The notes below the pieces were generated by a model that was not told the DNA's origin, did not search any database, and saw nothing but the letters and a program-made list of their open reading frames with translations. Both the position numbers and the translations under genes were made by a program. Shown here piece by piece: positions 55,550 to 64,000 of a stretch of DNA of 64,000 bases (positions are counted from its first letter, which is position 1; each line of letters starts with the position of its first letter). This DNA is from Vitis vinifera (Eukaryota; Streptophyta; Magnoliopsida; Vitales; Vitaceae), in NCBI RefSeq assembly GCF_030704535.1, contig NC_081818.1:29344001-29408000 (forward strand), in the 5' to 3' direction.

Positions 55550-56810
55550 CAAAAAATTCTACCAAAGAGTAAGATATGTATTCATCCGAGCCACCAGTAA
55601 ATGACTAGTTCTCAGACTTGGTGCAGTTAAAGGGGATCTCATAGGCTTAATGATGTTAGAGCCAAATAGAAGTAAAACTTGGAGGAAGATGGTTTTTTTT
55701 TTCAAGTTCAACATTCTTTTGATGGTAATACAATTGGTAGACAGAGTCAACAGTGTTGTTGATATATCATCCGTGCTCTCATGACTAGTCTTCCATTCGA
55801 AACCTGCAATATCCAAACCAAAAATCATCAAAGATTGCCCAATGCTTATCATATATCAGAACTGAATAACTTTTTACAGCCTACCACATGTTGGTTATGA
55901 ACACATGAGGAGGAAATTGATGAGTAGAATTGAGTTTTCCACAGCCTTCACAAGCAAATAGATTGTTCTGCTCTACATGCTTCCAAAGCTTCTCAAATGA
56001 GCTATCCATGCACATAATCTGAGCCCCCAGGAATCAAATCAGGTAAAAACATACATGTTCTGAATGTGGAGACCTTAACAACTTATGTATTGAAGTTTCA
56101 AGGAAGAATTTTCTAAGTAAACTCTCATCTACACCGCGAAGCAATGAAGTAAACCGATAATACCTGGACTCAAAACTGCAATTATAACATTTTATTGTTC
56201 TTAAAAGGTTCATTCCAATGATGGTATGTGATAGGCACTCATTTGATGTACAATCCCAATTGTCTCTGCTATATTTTTCTCCTAGTGCAGCAAATGACAG
56301 ATGATGATTTTCAAAAATATCAAGCAAGATTGAAGCAGCATCTCCTGACCTAGCTAATGGATGTGCCTGACACATTAGCGTCACTATTAAAACTGCCTAT
56401 TCTAATGTCAAACCTTCTTCCTTTGGCAAAGAATAAATACGAATGTAACCCCGAGCCCACAAACTTACCTCCTTGAAGAAACAATTATGGGTACAAACTT
56501 GTTCATCCAATTCCGCATTTTGATTATCTGACAGTGGGGAAACTTGTTCTTCCGTTTCTGCACTTCGACTTTGTCCAGTAAATTGCTTTTGTCTACTTTC
56601 TCTCTCAAATTGCCTTTGATACTCCATATATTCGAGCTTTCTGGACTGTGCTTGAAGCTCAAGTTCATGACGCCTAGATTCTGTTGTTTCAATTCATCAA
56701 CACTCACAGAAACGCCAGTAGTGGATTTTGGAGAATCACTGATAAGAAGCTGCTCGGTACCACCAGTGGCCTGGTATACCATAAAAAATTTAGCTAGCAT
56801 CATAATGATA
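55550..56810 (-). pseudogene. Inactive USP53/54-like (ubiquitin hydrolase-related) relic
   Basis: Minus-strand pieces follow the order of the C-terminal part of plant inactive ubiquitin carboxyl-terminal hydrolases 53/54 (At3g47890/At3g47910 type). A charged coil ELELQAQSRKLEYMEYQRQF at about 56670-56610 comes first, then SGDAASILLDIFENHH and WDCTSNECLSHTIIGMNLL with IKCYNCSFESRYYRFTSLL at 56345-56130. SSFEKLWKHVEQNNLFACEGCGKLN-like codons and PPHVFITNMW follow at 56000-55885, and FEWKTSHESTDDISTTL at 55815-55770. Intron-like gaps remain between the pieces, but the frame breaks in the coil (about 56690), and the domain end after 55730 is lost. The family lacks the catalytic Cys, so even complete members are non-enzymatic. 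The N-terminal DUF627/629 half is absent. Confidence 0.7.
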
Positions 56811-56949
56811 TATCATAAGATTATCACTGCACTGAAAAAACAGAACCACACCTTTGAATCCTTTGCATCTCTAATAGACTTGTTTTTTTCTCTCTTTAAT
56901 TTTTTTTTTTGTATTATCATCAGCTGAATTAATTTTCTTTTGGGTATCA

Positions 56950-59400
56950 AGGGCAGCCTTCATAAATAAATAAATAAGTAAATGTATCAAACCTTTTATA
57001 TTACAACTTAGGAGTTTGCTTCAAACCATAAAAATATTTCTTCAACAAACAAATATGATATTCCTTTTCTGAAATAATAAATCCCTTAGGTTGATGCGTA
57101 CAAATCTGTTCTTCAAATTCACCATGTAGAAAAACTATCTTGACATCAAATTGCTCTATACTTCACTACTAAAGAAAACTCTTCATTGAAATCCATACCC
57201 TCCTTTTGCGTATAGCCCTTGACTACCAAGCATGCTTTGAACCTAGCATCCTCCACTCCCGGAATTCCTTCCCTTCTTTGAAAGACCCATTTGAAATCAA
57301 TAATATTTTGATTTTTAGGCTTCTCAACTAGTTGCAACTAGTGGCCAAGTATGGTTATTTTGAAGAGATTCAATCTCCTCATTCATAACAACAATCCATT
57401 GTGTAGATTTTTTTTACTAGTGATGACTTCAATAAGTGTGAGGTTTCTCCTTTTAATGCTCTTTATCAAACTAAGTACATAAGAAATCAAATTTGCATAA
57501 GCATCTCTATGGTGGTTTAATCAACCCCTTTGTTCTATCTTTGGACAAACAATATTGTTGCTCTTATGATGCAGTTTCTTTATCATCAAGATGTTGTACT
57601 TCTTCCTCCTTTGGCTTTATTGAGATCATGTTTTCTATGGTTTTTGAAGTGTTAGGCCCAAACTCCACATTTTCTCATACACAAGGGTTGTTTCTTGTAT
57701 AAAGTTACTTTTTCCTAGGACTTAACATTGCAGACTTATTAAAAGTTACATTTCTACTAATAAAAAATTTGTAGAAATTTCAATATAAGCGCCATAACCT
57801 GTACCTTTCACTCCATCTACATATCTTAAGAATATGCACTTTCTTATCTTTGGTTCCAACTTAATTCACATGAGCATAAGCAGGACAACAAAAAATTCTT
57901 AAATTAACATAATTAGAAGGGGAATTGGATCATGTCTCGTCAGAGGTCTTACAATTAATAGGAATTGAAGGAGATCTATTTGTAAAATAAAAAGTCAAAT
58001 TTATTGATTTGGCCTAAAATTCCTTTGATAATCCTATATTCAAAAACATACATCGTGCTCTCTCTAAAAGAGTTCTATTCATTTGTTTTGAAACACTATT
58101 TTTTTGTGGAGTATGTCTAACTGTATATTGTCTCACAATACCTTCATTCTTACAAAACTCATTGAACTCCTTCCCACAGAATTTCATGTCATTCTCAGTT
58201 CTTAAGCATTTGATCTATTTTCCAGTTTGCTTCTCAATCATAGTTTTTCATTGTTTAAACTTCCCAAAGACATCACTCTTATGTTTCAAGATATATATCT
58301 GGACCTTTCTAGGGTAATCTTCAATAAAAGTCAACATATATCTTCTACCACTATGTGATACAACTTGAGATGGGCCCCAAATATCCGAATGGATGTAATC
58401 CAAAGTACTTTTAGTTTTATGAACACCTACATTGAATTTCACCCTGCATTGTTTCTCAAACACACAATGCTCACAAAAATCCAATTCTCCCATTTTTTGT
58501 CCATCAAACAAATCTTGTTTGCTTAAAATTGTCAATCCTTTCTCACTCATATGCCCAAGCTGCATATGCCACAATATGATAGTATTTGAAATTGATTCTA
58601 AGGTTGGAACTATAGTTGCACCTATAATTTATAAAGGCTATCAATTTTCTTTCCTTTCATCATAACAAGAGTACCCTTTGAAATCCTCGAAACTCCACCT
58701 CTAACCTTATATGTGCATTCATTAAAGTCAAGTGTCCCTAAAGAAATCAATTTTTTCTTCAACTTTGGAACATGGCTTACATTAGTTAATGTCTTTGTAG
58801 TGTTATCATGCATCTTAATTCGAATTATGTCTATTCCAACAACCTTATAGGCTATATCATTTTCCACAGGATCTTTTCCACCACCTATAAGTTGGTAGGT
58901 ACTAAACCAATCCCTATTGGGAAATATATGATAGGAGCATCCAGAATCAAGAATCCACTCATCATCTGAGTTATTAATAGTAATTGAAAGAACATCTGCA
59001 ATATCTAAATTTTCTTCTACAATTGTTCTATCACCAAAATTAGAAATTTTCTCTTTTTCTTTTCCTTTATGGTTTGAACAATTTTTCACATAGTGTCATT
59101 CTTTGTTGCAAATGAAACATTTGTTATTTCCTATGGACTTTGATTTATATCTAGATCAACCTTTCCTGCCATTATTTTTCTTTCCTATTCTCTTTCTAGC
59201 TGCCAAACTTTGACCTGAGCCATCTTCTTTACTCTTAAACACCCTCTTCTTCAACTCTTTTAAGTTTAAGGTTGATCTAACATGCTTGATGGAGAGAGTA
59301 TCTCTAGCATACATCATGGTATCCATGAAGTGCTCATAAGAATTCTATAGGGAACACAGTTAAAAGAGTATTTAATGTTACCAACTTAAACTAAGCAACC
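56950..59400 (-). mobile_element. Broken Ty1/copia fossil
   Basis: Minus-strand remnants in copia order: a gag/protease piece with the WILDSGCSYH motif at 59089-58622, a GAG-pre-integrase and integrase piece (HMQLGHMSEKGL, then IHSDIWGP) at 58574-58248, and the start of reverse transcriptase (FKWVFQRREG, then GYTQKEG) at 57337-57146. Many breaks interrupt it, and the rest of the RT and RNase H are missing. No LTRs were recognised. It is far older than the copia element at 35465 and of a different copia lineage, as the motifs differ. Confidence 0.88.
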
Positions 59401-59659
59401 TAATGTACTAAAAATATGGATCAATTGCAATTGGATTTTAATTAAGTCATTATGAATTTCATATGTGGTCACTTTATTTAAATTTTTAATCATTTTCTTT
59501 CTATTGCAGTCATATTTTTTATATTATGAACATTATTTAGTACTTTGATTGCTATTAAGTGTATGATACAAAAAGTGTTATTAGCCTATTAGGTGATAGA
59601 GCCTAAATCCTCTTTATAAGATGAACATGATAACAAAAATATTTTTTATCAAGAAACAC

Positions 59660-60290
59660 ATGAATCAAGTGTAAATATCATCATCAAGAATGGAGATCAT
59701 CGTAATGATAATTAAATTGTTATAGTTGAATATTCTAATGAGCTCATAGCCATGAGCTATGATAACTTTTTAGTATAAACACTATTGTCAGACCCTTATA
59801 AGACATTCTAATGAGTTTTTAATGTTTTATTATAACAACTCAACAATGTGAACGTTTTCATCAAGAAAAGAGATCATGGAACTAACTGAAAATTGAGGTG
59901 TTATTATTAAATATTCTCAAGAACTCTTCGTCTCTTATCATAGTAACTTTACAATGTGAATATTATCATCAAGAAAAGATATTATGATATTGATAATTGA
60001 AATACCACTAATTGTCATTTTCATAAGCTCTTAACCTTTTAAGATAATAATTTTATAGTGTGAAAACTATTTTCAAGAGTGAATCGTGAAACTAATAATT
60101 GAAATCTCAATATTAGATGTTCTCACAAGCTCTTAGTTCCTTATCATACAGTAACTTTCAATGTCAATACGCTCGTAACACTTTTTTTTACCATAGTAAT
60201 TTTTAATGTGAATGACAAAACTAAGTACCATTATTTAATATTCTCATGCGCTCTTAACTTTCTAGTGTGAACACTTCCATCAACAAGAAC
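59660..60290. repeat. Diverged minisatellite, unit about 120 bp
   Basis: About six imperfect copies of a unit with the order ATATTCTCA(A/T)GAGCTCTTA, CTTATCATAGTAACTTT, AATGTGAA, then TCATCAAGAAAAGAGATCATG and GATAATTGAA. Examples start near 59740, 59800, 59920, 60030, 60118 and 60238. Copies differ by many substitutions and indels. Confidence 0.65.
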
Positions 60291-61764
60291 GATTCCCAAA
60301 AATTTTAGAGCCCCCGAAAAAAATAGGTTCATGATGAAGTGGGTCACCACAATAGAACAACCCTTGTTTGTAGTGATTGAGTTTTGGGCGCAGCTGCAAA
60401 AAAAATGGTGGAAACCAATCAACCAATGCCTTCGGAACAGACCCATCAAAGCCCCTTTTAGCAAACAAACAAATACGGCCTGAAAAAATGGGCTGTAGCT
60501 TTCAGACTCTGACCATTTTCTCATGACCAACAGTCAACATTGACAGAGCCCACGCCATCACAATAGCAACTTTTGAGGGACCCCCAAGAATCTAACAGAA
60601 AGATAGAGCTCTGCCCTATGCTAAACGCCAATATGGGCTCTGCTAATTGTCCTTTTCCATGAATGTGTGAACACACTTGAGGCCCAATTTTATGATATAA
60701 TAATGGGTAATTTGCTTGGAATTTTATATGGGTTTAGAGAAGAAGCCAAAGCCCAAATAATTGGGTTGTGCCAATTGCCACGAGCCCATACGGGTCACCT
60801 GCACTCAGTACGTAACACCCACAAATTTGCAGCCTGCAGGCAGGCACCTAATGGGTCTGAGTACTGATGTGATGCTTCTCTGCCAAGTGTCCATTAAATC
60901 ATGCGCGACCCACTCCTCAGTGGGATCATTTTTCTTTTAAGTTTCCAAGGACTTCCCCACTATTCCGCCTTTTTTCTTACCTTTTCCATGATAAATGAAC
61001 TGTAAAAGAGGTAAAGGAGGCTTGGACTATTATTTGGAACAGAGTAAAGTACAAATAATATATCACCCTTTTAGTGAATGTAATAACCAATCTCATAGAA
61101 GCTGTCCTTGCTTGCTTAAAGTTTGAACATGAGCCGTATACTTTGGAAGCTCACTTGACCTGCTGGGGAGAATTGGCAAAAAGCAACATGTGATCTGCAC
61201 CTACAAGACTTTAGGGTAGGGTCCTAATGTGTCCCAAGTGGGACATTTATCAACACATCTCAAGCTTTACATTTAAGAAAAATAAATCCCTTCTGTTGGG
61301 TGTTGCTTTTAACAGATAGAGAGATGTCCTTAAGGCCTTATCTATAATGAAAAAGAGCACACATTAGCAACCACATGCAATGGAAAAGGTGAAATGGGGC
61401 AAGGGAAAGGTCTCTCTTTAGGGGCTGGAAAGGTGGGATTGTGTGGGGGTTGGTTTTGCCTTTTGGGTATTATCGTACAACAGAACTTAGAAAAGAAGGC
61501 AAAGGGTAATGAATCACCCAACTAAGCAGACAGATAACACAAGGGTTTATGCACCATAGATATTGATAATATAATATTTCCTTCTCCATTGGGAATGGAG
61601 CAGTGGGTACTCTTGATATTCTTCTTCTTGTTTTCTTCTTCACATCCCCATATATCTACAACTATCATCATGAAATGGAAAATATGAAAGCAAAAGGTTA
61701 ATGGGACCCAAACATAATCAACACCCAACAGAGGCCATGTTGCTACAATTATCAAAATCTCTTC
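60291..61764. other. Intergenic region before the ABCB19-type gene
   Basis: No gene is recognisable. The part next to 61764 should be the 3' UTR of the minus-strand ABC transporter. Short reading frames at 60231-60530 and 60667-60867 have no family features. Confidence 0.5.
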
Positions 61765-62973
61765 TCATATGTGATGGTGCTGTAGTTGCAAGAGTCTTGA
61801 GTAGGCCCCCTCGGGTCGGCTGATGAGCTCGGAGTGGCTACCTTGCTCTACAATGCGGCCATCTTGGACTACTCCAATGCTGTCCACCCCTCTAATGGTT
61901 GATAACCTGTGGGCAACAAGCACTGTGGTGCGCCCCCTCATCAGCCTCTCCAGGGCTTCTTGTAGCACACATTCTGACTCTGCGTCTAGTGCACTTGTGG
62001 CTTCATCTAGTAGGAGGATTGTTGGGTCCTTGAGGACGGCCCTGGCTATGGCAATTCTTTGCTTCTGCCCTCCTGAGAGTTGGACTCCTCTCTCCCCAAC
62101 TGGAGTTTTATATCCATCAGGCAACCCGCTGACAAAGCCGTGGACATTGGCAGCTCGAGCTGCTTCAATTACTTCTGCTTCTGTTGCTCCATCTTTGCCA
62201 TAGGCAATGTTGTCCAAAATGCTAGCTGCAAAGAGAGCTGGCTCTTGCTGTACCAACCCGATTTTGAGCCTCAAAGACTTCAGGTTCAAACGCCGGACAT
62301 CTTTGCCATCAATCATAACTTTTCCAGCAGTTGGGTCATAGAATCGCTCGATCAGTGCAATGACAGAACTCTTACCAGACCCACTAGCTCCAACAAGGGC
62401 TTGGCTCTGGCCAGCTCGAATTCTTAGGTTAAGGTCTTTAAACACTGTGATATCAGACCGTGAAGGGTATGAAAAATCAACGTGGCGTAGTTCAATTTCC
62501 CCACGGATTGATTCAACTGGTTCAGCATCTGAATCATCAGGGTCAATCTTGGTTGAACGATCAAGAATAGAAAAGACTGATCCAACAGCCTCGCCACCCC
62601 TAATGATCTCAGGAGCAAGACTAACTGTTTCTGCAACTGAATTGGCTGTGATGACCAGCACCACAAAAACCTTAATAACCTTAGAAAAGGTGGAGGCCCC
62701 TTTGCTGACAAGGTGGGATCCATACCAGAGAATGAGTGCTTCAGAGGCATAAAGAGCAAGCTGAGAGAGGCCAAAGAGGAGCCCAGAAGTTTGACTACGA
62801 CGAAGGCTTTGCATCTGAGGCACGCGAAGCTCATAGCAAAAGAGGGAGAGTATCTTCTCTTGGGCATTGAAGGCAGCAACAGTTCTGATGTTGCTCACTC
62901 CCTCCCCTGCAATCATGCTAGTTTTTGCATGCGCCTTGGCTGTGTCTCCGGCAAATCCTTTAAGAGAAAGTTG
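61765..62973 (-). CDS. ABCB19: ABCB19-type auxin efflux transporter, last exon (partial)
   Basis: A single exon of 402 codons on the minus strand, opening after an acceptor TTGAACAG at 62974 in phase 0; earlier exons lie beyond the window. It starts QLSLKGFAGDTAKAHAKTSM within transmembrane domain 2 and ends LLQLQHHHI. It holds the last membrane helices and the second nucleotide-binding domain: Walker A GASGSGKS (fragment residues 196-203), Q-loop QQEP, signature SGGQKQ (300-305), Walker B LLLDEA (320-325), D-loop SALD, and H-loop VAHRLST with His at 355. All ATPase residues are present. The end GRIVEQGSHSEL plus RPEGAYSRLLQLQ is close to Arabidopsis ABCB19 (PGP19/MDR1), a plasma-membrane exporter of auxin, and reported for brassinosteroids. 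ABCB1 is the main alternative; the C-terminus favours ABCB19. Confidence 0.88.
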   Translation of the reverse strand, partial: QLSLKGFAGDTAKAHAKTSMIAGEGVSNIRTVAAFNAQEKILSLFCYELRVPQMQSLRRSQTSGLLFGLSQLALYASEALILWYGSHLVSKGASTFSKVIKVFVVLVITANSVAETVSLAPEIIRGGEAVGSVFSILDRSTKIDPDDSDAEPVESIRGEIELRHVDFSYPSRSDITVFKDLNLRIRAGQSQALVGASGSGKSSVIALIERFYDPTAGKVMIDGKDVRRLNLKSLRLKIGLVQQEPALFAASILDNIAYGKDGATEAEVIEAARAANVHGFVSGLPDGYKTPVGERGVQLSGGQKQRIAIARAVLKDPTILLLDEATSALDAESECVLQEALERLMRGRTTVLVAHRLSTIRGVDSIGVVQDGRIVEQGSHSELISRPEGAYSRLLQLQHHHI

Positions 62974-64000
62974 CTGTTCAAGGCAGAAAACAAATAACCG
63001 ATTAACTGTCAGGGTACAACAAAAAATTCAACCTAATTCAGGATTAAGGAAATAGACAAATGTGGATTATTAGAGGACAAACCACCAAAAATAATGGGTT
63101 TCCAAACATGACCCACAATCACAAGTCCCAAGCGTCCAACGATTCCTTCAAATCACAATATATATCTCAAGTTTCAAGGGTAAAGCACTCAATGAGGGTC
63201 AAAAGTACCCTAAAATAGAGATTAAGAAGTGATTAATTTATTTATTTTTCTTCATCCTAGGTCTGACCTTCTGGGTTTAGCGACCATGACCCCCCACCCC
63301 CCAAAACAAAATTTCCTCATGTTAGCATTAAATACACAACCAAAACTCATTATCATTCCAATGCAATGACTTGGTTTAGAACTTAAAAAAACATTTATAT
63401 ATATACAATTTCAAACACATGGTTCAGTCACGGTATGACCATGGAGGCGGAAGGTGAGGGAGTTGGTGGGACCATGAAAGGGTCTCTCTTATGTGGATAA
63501 GTACATGAGGCCATGACTATTATATTCATAAAGTTTTGCAGGCAGGTCCTTGAGCAATTACTGTATTCAACTGTGGACACAGCATGCTCAAAATTAAATA
63601 ACAGAAACTGCTGAATTATATAGTACCACTGTCAGTGCTACAGTTTGAAAAACACCACCGTCCAGCTCTATTGAATTCGGAAATTCCATGGGGAGGGGTG
63701 CGTAGGTGCGCACCCCGTGTAAGCTAGAAGTTGTTTTTCATGGCAGTCTGCTCAGACCCTCCACTGCCATGCCATGCCACTGACACACCCTCCATGAAAA
63801 CTCAGAAGACCGAGAAAAACTATAGCAGAAGATGAAGATAACATCTGCCAGAATAATATTTATATATATGATAAAAAGAAAATGATCACGGGCGAAGAAT
63901 CTCTCGAGTCTTTAAAGCAATGGGCATCTTATACGCAGAGTAAATGAGGCAATCAAAGCTTTTCTTTTCTTTTTCTCTCTGTGTGTCTAGAGAGAGGAAG
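62974..64000 (-). other. Intron of the ABCB19-type gene, running off the window
   Basis: The last kilobase shows no ABCB exon on the minus strand, so it is most simply the intron before the last exon, at least 1 kb long. A poly-C run lies at about 63290-63303. No other element is recognisable. Confidence 0.5.

Noticed and set aside
60231-60867. Minus- and plus-strand frames of 60-100 codons
   Set aside because: No recognisable family, no splice context, and overlap with the minisatellite edge.

Overview
This window looks like nuclear DNA of a woody eudicot, most likely grapevine (Vitis). The reasons are AT-rich intergenic DNA, long introns carrying retroelements, GT-AG split genes, and protein families typical of flowering plants. 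The Vitis assignment is inference from overall character; no database was searched.

Layout. 1-1528 (+): the 3' part of an LRR receptor kinase of the MIK2-like type, with a reading-frame break between LRRs and the transmembrane/kinase part. 2029-10816 (-): a six-exon receptor-like cytoplasmic kinase of the PBL34/35 type. Its intron 3 holds a LINE 3' fragment, a TG microsatellite inside an inverted repeat, and a 215-bp tandem duplication. Its leader region carries a 20-mer that is 19/20 miR156. 11692-12271: a duplicated promoter-proximal block. 12272-16680: no clear protein gene, one LINE relic. 17027-18215 (-): a three-exon HD-Zip I transcription factor (ATHB13/20/23 clade). 18216-26413: AT-rich spacer with microsatellites. 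26423-28558: a foldback element with very long inverted arms, a 9-bp target duplication and many copies of one 29-bp palindrome; this is the most unusual object here. 29752-31104 (+): an intronless MGCxxS-anchored glutaredoxin-like/CxxC protein with a fresh in-frame 51-bp duplication. 33421-41826 (-): a BPA1-like (binding partner of ACD11) RRM protein, with a young, whole-looking Ty1/copia element inside intron 3. 42935-42997: a strong G-quadruplex tract in the 5' UTR intron of that gene. 43563-46148: hAT-like MITEs. 46540-47780: about five diverged copies of a ~250-bp repeat. 49324-50014 (-): a two-exon PRE/ILI-type small HLH regulator. 52947-59400: relics, namely an F-box-associated-domain ORF without an F-box, a PPR pseudogene, an inactive USP53/54-like pseudogene and a broken copia fossil. 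59660-60290: a diverged minisatellite. 61765-62973 (-): the last exon of an ABCB19-type auxin transporter whose other exons lie beyond the window.

The genes do not form a pathway or operon. PRE-type HLH, HD-Zip I and ABCB19 all act in growth and auxin/brassinosteroid output. PBL34-type kinase, MIK2-like receptor and BPA1-like protein are defence-linked families. I attach no meaning to their being neighbours. Exon borders were set by eye from GT-AG sites and reading phase.
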